Positions 46,568-58,713 of a stretch of DNA of 64,000 nucleotides are shown here, in pieces. The translations under genes and the position numbers were made by a program. The notes under the pieces were generated by a model that was given only the letters and a program-made list of their open reading frames with translations, did not search any database and was not told the DNA's origin. The stretch is from Sciurus carolinensis (taxonomy: Eukaryota > Chordata > Mammalia > Rodentia > Sciuridae): positions 87,725,758 through 87,789,757 of the forward strand of contig NC_062217.1 in NCBI RefSeq assembly GCF_902686445.1, written 5' to 3'. The number at the start of each line of letters is the position of its first letter. The first letter of the stretch is position 1.

Positions 46568-47149
46568 GTGGCATTTTTAGTATATCTCTGTTAGAGTTAG
46601 AATTATCATTTACGCTAGGTGTCTGCAGGGTACTGCTGTAATTACTATGTACTTTTCTTTGAGGACTGTGTATTTACATCCTGGGGATTTCTTGTACTAA
46701 TTAAGGCTTCAATTGTCTTGTAACTTCCACTTTTGATCTTGAGCTATAACAATGATGTTGGAGGAGAGAACTGTTACTGTATGCCTTGTGTTCATTATGG
46801 TGCCCCTGTATTGTGCAGCGTTGGCAAGAAGAGTAATGTGTTTTCCTACCTCAGGTCTTTGCAGTTGCGTAAGCTGGATAAGCTCCCCCAGTATGGTTTT
46901 CCATACCGCTACGTCTTCATGGACACAGGATGCGAGGCAAAGCACTGCACTTGAGAGTTTTATTTTTGAACCTCAAGGAAGGCATGCCCTATTGCATGTG
47001 GGTTTGATGTCCACGTCCCACCCTACGAAAAAAGGCATCGGCTTAGGTGATATCAGGCCCGGAGAAGGCGCCACTCTGGGACTGACGTTCACTATCTGCC
47101 ACTTTTGCACAGTAGGATAGGGCCTCTACCTTCACCTGTGTTCATAAAA
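46568..47149 (+). other. Region between env and polypurine tract
   Basis: About 580 bp before the 3' LTR with overlapping frames, the longest at 46752-47120 (122 codons, Cys- and Ser-rich). No known accessory protein is recognised. In IAP elements and simple betaretroviruses an RNA transport element lies in this position; the higher GC and several short inverted motifs ('ggcatgccctattgcatg') would fit a structured RNA, but this is inference. Confidence 0.45.
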
Positions 47150-47164
47150 TAAAGAAGGGGGAGC
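47150..47164 (+). promoter_or_regulatory. Polypurine tract
   Basis: 'aaagaagggggagc' type purine run directly before the 3' LTR; primer for plus-strand DNA synthesis. Confidence 0.9.
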
Positions 47165-47449
47165 TGTGGCGAGCCGCCTCACCACCATGATAAGATGGCG
47201 CTGGTTTCCTGAAGTGCTTTCTAGGTAAACAAGCCCATATTTGGTTAAGCCAACTGTTGCAAGTGGGAGCACCTATGAACATAGGCCAAGTGGCAGGAGT
47301 AGATTGGCTATTGCAAGAGTATAAAAGTGTATGAATTCGGCTCAAGAGGAAGAAGAAGAAAAACCATGGTTTTATAATATTAAGGTCCTGATTAAACTGC
47401 TGAAGGAAGATTCCTGTGTCGTGCTTTCTTGCGGGCGAGGGACACGACA
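47165..47449 (+). repeat. 3' LTR
   Basis: 285-bp LTR matching the 5' LTR. Differences cluster in the second half (around the TATA flank, the 'agaggaagaag' stretch and 'ttttataatatt'). Followed by target duplication 'aatag' (47450-47454). Confidence 0.93.
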
Positions 47450-47477
47450 AATAGTCTGTTTTTGTTAATTGTATTTG

Positions 47478-47562
47478 TTTTTCTTTTTCAGTGCTGGGAT
47501 TGAACCCAAGTCTTCATTAATGCAAAGTGAGCACTCTACCACTGAGTTATGCCACTATCCCC
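47478..47562 (-). mobile_element. ID SINE, antisense
   Basis: 'cagtgctgggattgaaccc' and 'gcactctaccactgagtt' are the reverse of ID promoter boxes; short T-rich start. Confidence 0.8.
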
Positions 47563-50500
47563 TGGCAGATATATCTTAATGAAAGAATCAAAGTCAATAT
47601 CACACAGTCATGGAACCAAGTAACAAAATACACTTCCATAGTCCCTTGTACCTGTGTGACTGAGGCCCCCAGTTTTGCTCACTTTTGACTGGAGGCTAAC
47701 TTTAGATCCTAGAGGATGCCTACCCTTCCTAGAGGAAGTTCACAGTTCTTGGCATGTGGACTTCCTCAACATCAAACCAGAAGGGTCTGTCAGTGCAGCT
47801 GGAATCTGCTACATTGGGAAGAACTCAGCATCACATACATGGCTTTCCTGCTTAATGACATGACCTGCATCCAGTAATGAGGTAATATCATCTGATCCCT
47901 AACTGAAGAAAAACCTACAAAACTGACATATACCATTCAACAACTTAAATGTCATCTAAAACAAAAGACTCAGGAACTGTCCCAGACTAGAGGAGACTAA
48001 AGAAAAAATACCAATGCACACAATAAATTATGGATCATGAAAACTCCTAAACTAGGTTTTATTTTGGTTATAAAGATATTATTGAAATAATTAGAAAATT
48101 ATGAATAAGTTTTGTGGATTAGATATTAATATATAATGAAATTCAATTTTCTGATTTTGACCATTACACTATAGGTATATAAGACAATTTTTTTTGTTTT
48201 CAGGAAATACAAATATTTTGTCATAAAGAGGCATCTTGTCTGCAACTCACAAATGGTTGAGAGAAAATTTTCTTTTTATATACATATATTTATATTTATC
48301 TAGAAAGACAGGAGAACAAGGGATAAAGCAAAGGTAGTAAAATGTTAACATTTCAGGAATATTTTCTAAGAATTCTTTGTACTTGTTACAAATATTTTAA
48401 CAAGTCTGAATTTATCAAAATAGAATATTTCTAAGAGAATAATAAGTTTTTACAATTATGTCAATAAGTAACATTAAACAAAAAATAAGTCATATATCTA
48501 TTTAAATACTATTAAATGAATAAATAGAAAGTTGGATGAGGCATAGTAGTCTCAAATTATCTCTATATAAAATGCAAAGCAGAACAAGGACATCACCTTT
48601 AGTGATTAATGCTAGCATCATCAGTATTGGGATTCAAAGAGAAAGTCACAGAATCAGTATGTAAGTTTGATGACAGTATAATAATTGTGATGCTTTAAGC
48701 ATTGATAGTGAATACAGTACTGGCCCACCAACATAATGTCAGCCTAAATCTCTAGGTCCACACATGGTGATAAAATTTGTATAATACAAATAATCCATCA
48801 TTAATGTTACTTTTAGATCCACCAAGGTAATATTGATCACTGGATTGTTTAGGTGCTTTTTTAAATATCCGGCACTTAGACAGTTTGTGTACATTAAACT
48901 CTGAAATACTGGTTTGCACTTGCACTTCAAATTTGGTTATACATACAAAGAAACAGTTTCAAATATTGTATGAAGTCCCTCACATATATATGTGATGCAA
49001 ACATATTTTCATTGTTTCCATATCATACATATGGGAAAAATTTTAAATGTCATGTCAAAGTCTGATAAATACAATGTTATCATTAATATATTTTTCCCTT
49101 AAAACTTCTGTGTATTCTTGTGATGCTTCCAAAAGTAGATGTTTTCTTGGCTTATTAGTAGATCTTAGGCAGAAGTTCTAGTGGGTCAAGATACATATTC
49201 TGTAGCAAGTGGAAACAAAAATAATCATATTCTTTACCTCAAACGTTTCATAGTTAACTATGCAAGAAGCAGTAAACAAAAAGTTAATAACTTATTAGTG
49301 TTAATAAGAGTGAAAACCATGTGTGTATGACTATAAGATTACTATGAAAAATAATTTTCCTGCACTTGCACACTAAATTATCAATGTGACTGAGGATCAG
49401 AACTTCAGGCTTTCTACCTGCATTCATGAATTCAAAAACTTTATGTTAAAGTATATGACAAGCTCTCAGTAACAAGATGAAGATAATAAAAGCCACCCCT
49501 CAACAGTCAAATCTCATAAGTTCAAACACACAAAGACAGGCCATTTCCTCACAGAGTCATGGGTGCTGTTACAGGTATAAAACAGGGCACTACTGAAACA
49601 CAGAAGGGATTTCTGTCCCAGTTTTATGTCTAGGTTATTGGGTTGAAGTGCTCTAAGGGCTGGTGCCTAAAGGATGTGAAGGAAGTATGACAGAGAGAGA
49701 GAAGAGGTGCATGCAAAGAATGAGAGGTGAGGTGTACAAGTGTTCTAGTGTGACTTGAAGCTAGAGCAGAGGTGCAGAGTAGGGTGTGTGCAATAACTTG
49801 ATGAGAATCCAGTGAATTTGGATATTTTAATTCCTTGCTAGGAAATTTGAAACTTTTCTTAAGAACAAAATGAATGACAAAGTCAATGTCAGGGTGTTTG
49901 AAATGCTTGACCAAGTGTTACTAGATGAGTCAGGGTTTTGGCAATAGACCAGAAAGAAGTGGGTGAAGACTTTGTTTTCATATTGGTAGCAGAAGTGAAA
50001 AAAGGGTCAATCCAGAAAAATGTATTACGGATAGTCTGAGCCTTTACAAGTCATGAAAGATGAATAAATGATGAGTGTATTCTTCATCAGAAAAATTTTT
50101 CAAAACTTTCATTTGATGTTTGCAAGAAAAACAACTTAATTCATGTAGAAATCTATTCACCAATCCAAGGAAAGGCATGCCATCTGCTATTTGTAGTTTA
50201 TCTCAGAAATCAATGAGTCCAAATTTAACCATAGTTTGGCAACATACCTTCTTTAGCTTTTCTAGATAAAGCCTCTGTCCAACTTATCATTCATCTGAAA
50301 TAAGGCAAATATTAGATTGCTTAAACAAGACAGATTATCATAGAAATGATATATTACTTAGAAAATGTGACTTTTTAAATAAAACTTTAAGGACTAGACC
50401 CAACTTGAAGATGGCTTTTAAAAAAATCACATACACAAAACAAAAGTCCTACTTATTTTAAGTTTAGATAGAGAATATGTATGTATAATGCCCTAAACTG

Positions 50501-50884
50501 TTCAAACAATACTGTTTTTTTTAAATATAGGTCATTTCAGATGGGTGCTGCTTTAGCTTAAAGGTTAAACAATTCAACTCCTAGTTTATACCAATTGTAA
50601 TACAGGATGATTCTTAGCATAACTCTGCCCTTTAAAAGTTTCTAATCAGTTTTTTCACTTTCACATAGTTTTCCTTAAACTATGCATCTCTACTTTCAGA
50701 AATTAGACAATTAACATGTATTCAATGCTATCAATTTTTCAGCCCATTAAATTAAATACACAAAAGAAGTGTCATATGAAAATTTTCTGGCAAAAGTTTG
50801 AAAAGTTAGGTGGAATATGACCAAACATTTCTTTATTAGCATGGATACACAAAGATTCCAGAAAATTCCCTTGCCAGACAATAA
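47563..50884. other. Intergenic, no gene seen
   Basis: AT-rich DNA. 47960-48190 ('caggaactgtcccagactag' to 'gaccattacactataggt') resembles the 3' end of an old, widespread mammalian repeat, but I cannot name it with confidence. Frames at 48739-48930 and 49630-49914 (minus) have no motifs. Confidence 0.45.
50248..50294 (-). other. Candidate terminal micro-exon of the ANKRD26-like gene
   Basis: 47 bp between a good acceptor ('ttgccttatttcag') and a strong donor (AAG|GTATGT). Read in the phase left by the exon at 52672-52906 it adds ten codons and a stop. Its sequence does not match the end of ANKRD26, so the link is only positional. Confidence 0.25.
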
Positions 50885-51053
50885 TGCCAGTGCTTTGGCA
50901 AATGCCTATAATCCCAGTGATTCAGGAGGCTGATGCAGGAGGATGGCAATTTTGAGGCCAGCCTAAAACTTAATAAGACCTGTCACAAAACAAAAAAAAT
51001 ATAAAGGAATAGGGATGTAGCTCAGTGGCAGAGCACCCCTGAGTTCAACCACT

Positions 51054-51057
<4 letters not shown>
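50885..51057 (+). mobile_element. B1-ID dimeric SINE
   Basis: 'aatgcctataatcccagtga' and 'ggaggctgatgcaggaggat' (B1 half), 'agggatgtagctcagtggca' (ID half). Confidence 0.88.
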
Positions 51058-51130
<73 letters not shown>

Positions 51131-51133
51131 ATA
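51058..51133. repeat. (CA)n and (AAAT)n microsatellites
   Basis: CA run to about 51088 followed by about eleven AAAT units; grown from the SINE tail. Confidence 0.92.
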
Positions 51134-52671
51134 TTACAATCAGTTTAAACTTGTGTTTCTTTGATATGTGATTTTCCAGATTCATTAAAAAAAATGTAGC
51201 TCTTTAACAGTAACTGATTTCTTCTCAGTAATTGGGAACAAAGTTTTTGAAACATATTGCTAATTATACTTATGTATATGTTTACAAATGTGTGGAAAAT
51301 GTTCAAACTCTATTGCAAGTACACTATCTAGAGTGCTTTTCATGTAAAAGTTATTCTCTTACTGATTTCTCAAAGATTGTCTAAAAGAGAACACTAAACA
51401 TAATAAGTACTTTGGGGTGATAAAAATACTGTAATATCCAAAGTCCCTATACAGTTTAAATGTGAAGGTGAATTTCTTTGACTGATCGGGTTCCCAGGCC
51501 TGTGTTTTCTTTTCTTTTTCAGAATGAAATTATTTAAAAATATATCTTTCAGTGCATTATAATCATACATATTAGTGGAATACATTATGACATAGTCAAA
51601 CATGCACATAAAGTAATTTGATCATCATTCTTCACAAGTAGTTTTCTTTTCCCTCTCCTCCTCCCTTCCCCTTTGAAGATATTCTGCAGTGATTATAGAG
51701 ACCTGAATTTGTATCTTGATAGAAGAGTACTCTTAAGACTGTTAGTTTGCCTGCTTTGGCAAACTAATTCTCTGCAAGGCAATCTAGGAAGTACTAGAGT
51801 AAGTTTCAAGTATTCTTCAGCCTATGTATAAGCTCTAAAAGAAAAACACATTTTTCTTCCAGGAAATTAATGGGAAAAAAGCTTCCTTTGCATTGTGTCT
51901 CCATTTATACATTCATTCATCATTGCCTTGTTAAATGATACACTTCTTTTCTTGATATTTTCTGGTAAGAATGAATGAGAGCATCTGTATTTGCATTGTC
52001 TTTAACAATTTACAGAAATATTTCACTTTCATTTTTTTGTAATTTTTTTAGTGAATTCATCTAATTTTATGGCTAAGAGACAATTCAATCCTGGGCCTTT
52101 CGTGTTTTTCAGAAAAATATGCATGTAAGCTAATAACCTGATGGACAAAAAATATCAGCTACCTAGGATCTTATAATTATGCATTAAAATTATTTAACTT
52201 GTTCCCTTTTTCAGCACATTTGACTGCATTGATGTTTTATAAATCTTAGATTTGCTCTTCTCTTCATTTGGTTAGGATACAAAGTCAAAAGAAAACATAA
52301 GATTGCAGCCTCATCTAAAATAGCCCTGTACAATATTTCTGTGAGTTAAGAGAATCATGAAAATTCCATCTAACCTCTAAACCAATGTTTATTCATTTTA
52401 AACATTTAATTCATTCAAAAAATCTAATTTAAATTCAGAATTAAAGAACAGTTAAAATATCATTTCATGACTAAAGTTAATGTCTCTTGAAAATAGGATC
52501 TCCAGAAACATTATAAAATGGTAAAATTTGTTTGAAATTCTTTATAATTATAGATTATTGTGACCTTCACTTAACATTCATAAGTGAACTAAACAACTCA
52601 GTATTTCAACAAAGCCAAAACAAGACAAATCAGAAATCTGACTCCCAAAAGATAAACAAAGCATAACTTAC
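51134..52671. other. Intergenic or intronic, no exon seen
   Basis: No convincing exon. 51525-51660 ('cagtgcattataatcataca' onward) resembles a short antisense remnant of a rodent L1-like 3' end; low confidence. Confidence 0.4.
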
Positions 52672-52906
52672 CTCAGTCAGATAGTCCTCAATGCTTTGAC
52701 ATGAAGGCTGTGAGTTGGAAGCAGGATCTGCTATATTTTCTCCCTGGCTAGACCTTCTGTTGCATACCCAGCTGTCATTTTTAAGTTTAACACAAGGACA
52801 CCCTGGGACAGGCCTTTGACAGTGAGGACAGGGTAAAAAATCTGTCTGATTTTCCACTGGGAATCTGGTATTAACTTCCTGAAGGCTCCTACTGATTCTG
52901 TGAGGA
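52672..52906 (-). CDS. ANKRD26-family exon (C-terminal, Pro-Cys rich)
   Basis: 235-bp exon, acceptor 'tttgccttttgcag' and donor GAG|GTAAGT. It starts with the last base of a split codon and ends at a codon boundary. The translation contains Ser-Arg-Ser-Leu, then Gly-Cys-Pro-Cys-Val, Arg-Arg-Ser-Ser-Gln-Gly-Glu-Asn and Ser-Ile-Glu-Asp-Tyr-Leu-Thr-Glu, which parallels the ANKRD26/CCDC144 C-terminal region around Glu-Asn-Tyr-Leu. A short Cys-Pro-His-Cys insertion is unlike the human proteins as I know them. It is the most downstream recognised exon of this minus-strand gene. Confidence 0.72.
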
Positions 52907-54127
52907 CTGCAAAAGGCAAATACTTGGTATTTCATTATGTTCCCCTAAATCACTTGCATTATGAAACAAACAAACAAAAGTCATGGAAATAAATGGAAAT
53001 TCACAGTGAAAAGAGTCTTAACATTAAAAATCCATCATAATGGAGTAGGGCATACAATCACAGGTTTTAAATTATCCTAAAGATGTGCACATATTTTCAG
53101 GGGCCTCCTAACCCACAAGAAAGTCAAACACTACAAGTGGAAGAGTAATGGCAGGCAGAGATGTATGCCTTAACAAAAAACACTACTGCCCTCTTGAAAA
53201 GTTCTCCTTGTGGGATCCTTGAGGACACCATTAGAAATACTGGTATAATGAGAGTAACTATGTGAGATGATGGATACCTTAGTTTATTTGACTACAAAAA
53301 CATTTTATTATGTTAAAGTATATTAAAGCATCATGGATTCCCTCAACATATACAATTAGAAAATAAGAGTAAAACTATGCTAAAATTACTTGTATTATTA
53401 AAACAGGTAAAGAATTTAAAAAACATCCCTTGAAGACATTTTCAAGCACTTTCTTTCACCATCTACACATTCTTACCAATACCTGGAGAAATTAAGCACT
53501 GGGCACTGAGAAATAATTCAGAGCAGAACAAGATAGCTAAGTTGGTAATTAAGAATTAAAGCAGCTCCCAAGACAGTCAGCTCATAATTTTGTTACCAAG
53601 GCATCAGAGGTGGGACCTGTCAATTCTGTTTTTAATTCCCCCAACACTGATCATGGAATTCTTTTTAACCACACTGCAAAGTATATTTCCTTTCATCCCT
53701 GTGATATTCTTTCCCTATATCGAAAGTAGGCCTTAGGTAGAGAGGAAAAACTGCAAAAGTCAGTTTTACTCAGGCACCATCTAGAGGTAACATCAAATAT
53801 CACAATCAAAAATGGTCAATTTACCAAGTGTCTGAATGTGCCTATGGGGATAGTACCAGCAATACTGTACACTTAGGGTTTAGTTTGTACTCTTTCAAAA
53901 CATAATTAAACTTGTTAATTTTTCTATATAAAGAAATGCCTGTACGTTATTTGGTCACTATATAACTGTCTGAATTATAAAGCTTCAAAAGTACTTAATT
54001 GAGAGTCTAGTATTTTCTGATTAGTTTTTGCATTCTACTAATCTCATAAAACTCTCTCACTGAAAGTTATGCAATGGAGACAAATTATGAGGATTAAGCT
54101 ATTTTCTTAGTATATATTTTGACATAC

Positions 54128-54279
54128 TTCTGGATTTTGTATTCTACATGGAATTCATCATATTCTTCCATTTGTATTTCAGATTGTAGCTTATCAATTC
54201 TGTGTTGCATCAACTTTATCATTGAAACCTCATTATTCTTTCTTAAGTCCTCTAAAACTTTTGAAGTTGCTGTATGTGT
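54128..54279 (-). CDS. ANKRD26-family coiled-coil exon
   Basis: 152-bp exon, acceptor 'caattttctttag' and donor GTATGT. Open only in the frame starting at its first base, giving about 50 residues of coiled coil (Leu-Glu-Asp-Leu-Arg-Lys-Asn-Asn-Glu ... Arg-Ile-Asp-Lys-Leu-Gln-Ser-Glu). This parallels ANKRD26 residues of the type Leu-Glu-Gln-Phe-Arg-Glu-Asn-Asn ... Arg-Ile-Lys-Asp-Leu-Glu-Ser-Glu. It leaves two bases over, which the next exon (one base) completes. Confidence 0.75.
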
Positions 54280-54433
54280 CTAAAGAAAATTGAAAGGACA
54301 TTTTTTAAATAATTATAATAATTATAACCTAAATAATTATTGTATAGTTACTTTAGTTTAGAATCAATAATTTAGGGAGCAATTTTAAACATGTGGAAAA
54401 AAGATGCTGGAGTTTAAATAGTCAAGTTCAATT

Positions 54434-54523
54434 GTTTTTTGTTGTTGTTTTTCTATTGAGGTTGGAATCCAGGGCCTTGCACAGGCTACACAAGTTATCT
54501 CCCACTGAACTATGACCTCAGTC
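54434..54523 (-). mobile_element. ID-like SINE, antisense
   Basis: T-rich start, 'gaatccagggccttgcacag' and 'atctcccactgaactatgac', reverse ID order; intronic. Confidence 0.7.
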
Positions 54524-54903
54524 ATGAATTATTCTCAAGTTAGTATTTGTAATATGAAAATTCAAAGAATTGTAAAATCAATTTTTAAGTGAAGAAAGTC
54601 ATTTAACAATTCAAGGGCATGGTAAAATTGAACTTCACTGTTTTTCTTTTTTATTTTCTCCTTATAGTCTTTATTACAACTATTCTTAAATAGCAAATGA
54701 TTTTCTGATGAAGTCATTTTATTCTGAAAGATGAAGCCAGTGTTTAGAGTAATGAAAAATGAAATATTTAAAAATGTCTTCTTACTCTAAAATCCTACAA
54801 ATTTTTTTTTCTCAAGGAACAGAGGAGACATATAAAATACATATATCCAAAATAAAATTTTCAGTGAAATGAATTAAAGCAAATTAGAGATAAATAAAAT
54901 AAC

Positions 54904-55176
54904 CTCTGAAAATAGAGATGTTTCTTCTTGGTATTCCTCTAACTGTTGTCTTGTTCTTTGTTCAGTCTCCCATTTTTGCTGCACTCCTTGATCATGCTCT
55001 ATTAGATTGTTTGGAATATATCTTTTGGGGTTTGTAATATCTTCTGCCAACTTCTTTTGATTGCTCTCTAATTTTTCATGTACATTTTTCAGGCTTTTAA
55101 AATTAGAGTCATATTGTTCATCCTGCTGTAAATATTTTGAAGATGTAGCTCCTAGATTTACATTGAGATCATCAGC
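54904..55176 (-). CDS. ANKRD26-family coiled-coil exon
   Basis: 273-bp exon (91 codons, phase 0 at both ends), acceptor 'cttttatttatgcag', donor GAG|GTTATT (weak). The translation is charged coiled coil with Ser-Lys-Tyr-Leu-Gln-Gln-Asp near the start, Lys-Leu-Glu-Ser-Asn-Gln-Lys-Lys-Leu in the middle and Glu-Gln-Arg-Thr-Arg-Gln-Gln-Leu near the end, parallel to the ANKRD26 segment Leu-Gln-Lys-Asn-Lys-Lys-Lys-Leu ... Glu-Arg-Ala-Arg-Gln-Glu. Confidence 0.75.
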
Positions 55177-55929
55177 CTGCATAAATAAAAGAACACAATT
55201 TCACAATAAAGGAAGCATGTTTAGAATATTTGAGCACAAAACCCATTCACAAATTTTGCATGATTTTAATTGCAGTAAGTTATAATCTACAGTAGCACTC
55301 TGATGAGTAGGTTAAGGTAATGTGGTATGACATATTAGAAGAGGTAGAGCCAGTTTTCAGTTGGTCTATAAATTCCTATTCTGGCTATTTAACAAAGGAT
55401 AGGGAAATCTAGATTCAATTTCATAGTGAGAAAATCATGAACATTCAATGAATGTTTGGATTAGGTGTATTCAATTTTAAACTTAATTGTTTAATAAAGT
55501 TAGAATAAAGCCTCAATAGGTCAATATCTCAAAAAATTGTATAATATACAATACCCAATTTTAACAAAACAAATTTTAAGCAAAATATTTTCTATTTATG
55601 TAAGAATAGGTGCCATGAATGATATGCTTCTCATCTTAGGTGAATTTATACTTCAACAAGATAATACACAATGCCAAAAAAGAAAAAAAAAGTGCAGTGT
55701 GGAATACTGCTAAATAGTCTAAGAAGAATAAGTTCAGTGAGAATCAGAAAAGACAGAGAAATATTCATGAAGAAAGGAAAAATTACTTTTGTGCCAGTTC
55801 TGAACAATTGAGGTCAATGAATGCAATCAGAAAAGACAAGAGATGCTGACAGATGGTGGAATTAGCTTGAATACAGTGGACAAAGTCCAATGGCAGAGGA
55901 ATAAGAATATGTCCACACAATGCCTTATA

Positions 55930-56360
55930 AATGTGTGTTCCCAGTCACAGCCAAGGAGTGGAGGCATCCTAAGGTCCATCAACTGCTGAATGGATAAGTG
56001 GTACAGATTAAAAAACATTGTTGGACAACAAAAACAAATGATACTTGAAACAACAAAGATGAACTCTGAAACAACAGTATGCTAAGTGAAAGAATCTGGT
56101 TAAAAAGGACTAAATATTTTATAAATCTACTTGTATGAATGTCCACAACAGACAAATTAGAGAAATAAAAAGTATCTTGGTGGTTTTCTAAGCCTGGGAA
56201 GATGGAGGGACTAGGGCAGTGATAACTTAGAGATGTCGGCTTTCTGTTCAAGGTCATGAAAATTATCTAAATTGAGTGTGGTGATAGGTACACAACTCTG
56301 CTAATAGACTAAGGAAACTGGGCTTTTTGTCTTAAATGAGTGAAATGTATGTCTCTGCAA
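55930..56360 (+). mobile_element. Ancient L1 3' fragment in intron
   Basis: 'gtccatcaactgctgaatgg', 'gatgaactctgaaacaacag', 'atgctaagtgaaagaatctg' and 'tatcttggtggttttctaag' follow the order of the 3' end of very old mammalian L1s. Confidence 0.7.
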
Positions 56361-56818
56361 TATATCCCAATAAGGCTATCTTTTCAATGATCCACTATAA
56401 GAAACTAGATCATTTCTTCACTCTCTTCTTCAGATAGAGATACCTGACATAATCTAAATATTGTATGCTTTTATAATATGTTTAAATGGGAGAAAAATCC
56501 TGACATTCCATTTTTTAAAAATTAACCTGAAATTTGAGGGAAATATAATAGCCTTTCTGCACAAGTTATCTTGAAATATATTCAACCATTACCCACAGAT
56601 TCTGTAACCAATAACAAAAAATAAAGGTAAGAAATAACTCAATTCCTTGGAACATTCCATGAAATGGGATCCTCTGATTTAATCTGCCTTGATAAACCAT
56701 GGCAATCGAGGTAGCACTGAAAAATACTGGTTAACAGAAAAAAAAATTTTTTTTCTCAACTCATGTGAGGATTGATGCAAAATCTTGGTTTTCCTGAAGG
56801 TAGTTGTGTAGTTTTTGA

Positions 56819-57033
56819 GGTTTTTTTTTTAAACCATCAATTGAACCCAGCGGTGCTTAACTGGTGAGCTATATTCCCAGTTCCTTTTACTTTTTATTTT
56901 TATTTTGAGTCAGGGATTTGCTAAGTTGTTTAGGGTCTCACTATTTTGCTGAGACTGGGCTCAAACTTGTTATCCTCTTGCCTTAGTCTTCCAAGTTACT
57001 GGAACTAGAGACATGCACCACCACACCTGGCTC
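56819..57033 (-). mobile_element. B1-ID dimeric SINE, antisense
   Basis: T-rich start, 'tcaattgaacccagcggtgc' (ID half), 'tctcactattttgctgagac' and 'catgcaccaccacacctggc' (B1 half). Confidence 0.88.
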
Positions 57034-57234
57034 AAAGGGTAGCTATTTTGAGAAAAGATTTATGATTTTATAAGAAAAAAATGTAAGAATGGGATTCAGA
57101 ATTTAAGAATTAGTGCATCATATAGATAATTAAATTAGAATAAGTCAATTATCATAAAAATCCAAAAAAGCTGTCTGCTGAAATTTGTAGTCTAAAGCAG
57201 TTTTATTACTTAAGTAGGTGCAGATCAACTGTTG

Positions 57235-57400
57235 ACAAGTACAATTTAAGACATACTTGACATACAACTTGATCTAGTATCTTCTTCAAATCCTGTGTCT
57301 CAACTTCTGAATTAATTGATAACTTGATGAATATTCTGATAAAGCTTCTGACAGGGATTGTTCTGTCAGATTATCAGCCAGTTGGTTATCAGTCAATAAT
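57235..57400 (-). pseudogene. Frameshifted ANKRD26-family exon relic
   Basis: Minus-strand translation gives Gln-Leu-Ala-Asp-Asn-Leu ... Ser-Leu-Ser-Glu-Ala in one frame and, after about 57317, Ile-Asn-Ser-Glu-Val-Glu-Thr-Gln-Asp-Leu-Lys-Lys-Ile-Leu in another. Together they parallel a continuous ANKRD26 segment that directly follows the large coiled-coil exon. One base appears deleted at about 57317. A GTATGT donor-like site follows near 57254. An acceptor is less clear. This exon is missing from the phase-compatible chain formed by the other exons. Confidence 0.7.
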
Positions 57401-57778
57401 ATTTATAATTTTAGTTGACTCTGAGAAATATTATCATCAGTTCATCATCTTTCCCTCCTGTGAATAAAATCCTGTTTATTTCTGAATTCCACCAAGGACA
57501 CGGAAGTGCTTTCTTCCTGCCTAATCACTGTCATATTCCTTAGCCAATAGATTCAGCCCTCTAGTCACTTCTCATTTAATGAAATTACAATGCTTCACAA
57601 CCTACTGAATTCTCAAACAGAAAAGGTTATGCAGGTCTGACTAGTAGTAGTGAATACCATACTGAAGTCAAAAGCATCCCTTTTTTCTGAGAGGCTCAAC
57701 TTAAAAACTGAGTTCTAAAGTATTCAATCTTCTGCTCAAATCCTTCCAATATGTTTTCATCTTATAAAAAAGTAAGAC

Positions 57779-58659
57779 TCTCCAACAATTTGTGCTGGAA
57801 AAATCGAAAACCCACATGCAGCAAAATGAAATTGAACCCCTCTCACCCTCCACAAAACTCAACTCAAAATGGATCAATAACCTAGGAATTAGACCAGAGA
57901 CCCTGTACCTAATGGAAGAAAAATTAGGTCCAAATCTTCTTTATGTTGGCTTAGGATCAGATTTCCTTAACATGACTCCCAAAGCATAAGAAATAAAAGC
58001 AGGAATCAATAAATGGGATAGATACAAACTAAAAAGCTTTTTCTCAGCAAAGGACACAATAAATAATGTGAAGAGAGGGCCTACAGAGTGGAAGAAAATA
58101 TTTTCCACATACACCTCAGAGAACAAATCTCCAGAATTTATAAGGAACTCAAAAACTTTAATCCGAAATTACAAATAATCCAGTCAATAAATGCGCTAAG
58201 GAAATGAGCAGACACTTCACAGAAGATCAGCAAGCAATCAACAGATATATGAAAAAATGTTCAACATCTCTAGTAATAAGAGAAATACAAATCAAAACTA
58301 CCCTAAGATTTTATCTCACCTCAATTAGTATGTCTATTATCAAGAACACAAGCAACAAGAGGTGTTGGCGAGGATGTACGGAAAAAGGTACACCCGTACA
58401 GTGTTGGTGGGGTTGCAAATTGTTGCAACCACTTTGGAAAGCAGTATGGAGCTTCCTTAGAAAACATGTAATGGAACCACCATTTGACCCAGCTATCCCA
58501 CTCCTTGGCCTATACCCAAAGGACTTAAAATCAGCATACTCCCGTGATGCAGTCACATCAATGTTTATAGCTGCTCAATTCACAATAGCTAGATTGTGGA
58601 ACCAACCTCGATGCCCTTCAATAGATGAATGGATAAAGAAACTGTGTTGTATATATATG

Positions 58660-58713
<54 letters not shown>

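Larger units (their letters stand above)
39411..47449 (+). mobile_element. IAP-like class II endogenous retrovirus, rearranged
   Basis: An 8.0-kb provirus on the plus strand with two LTRs, a tRNA-Phe primer site, gag, part of pol and part of env, and a polypurine tract. A 5-bp duplication 'aatag' flanks it (39406-39410 and 47450-47454). The tRNA-Phe primer and the betaretrovirus-like Gag and Env suggest kinship with intracisternal A-particle (IAP) elements. The LTRs differ at roughly 8-10 of 284 positions, so integration is fairly recent on a rodent scale. It has lost nucleocapsid, protease, reverse transcriptase, most of the integrase C-terminus and most of the surface protein, so it cannot replicate alone; LTRs, primer site and leader are complete, which would in principle allow mobilisation in trans (inference). 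Confidence 0.93.

Noticed and set aside
46709..46954. Overlapping small ORFs near the 3' LTR as an accessory gene pair
   Set aside because: They overlap on both strands with no recognisable domain; treated as non-coding or structural RNA until shown otherwise.
49630..49914. 94-codon minus-strand ORF
   Set aside because: Low-complexity Ser/His/Leu content, no splice context and no motif; likely chance.
54600..54731. Additional ANKRD26-like exon on the minus strand
   Set aside because: An acceptor-like 'cttcatctttcag' and a short open frame exist, but no family resemblance and no clear donor were seen.
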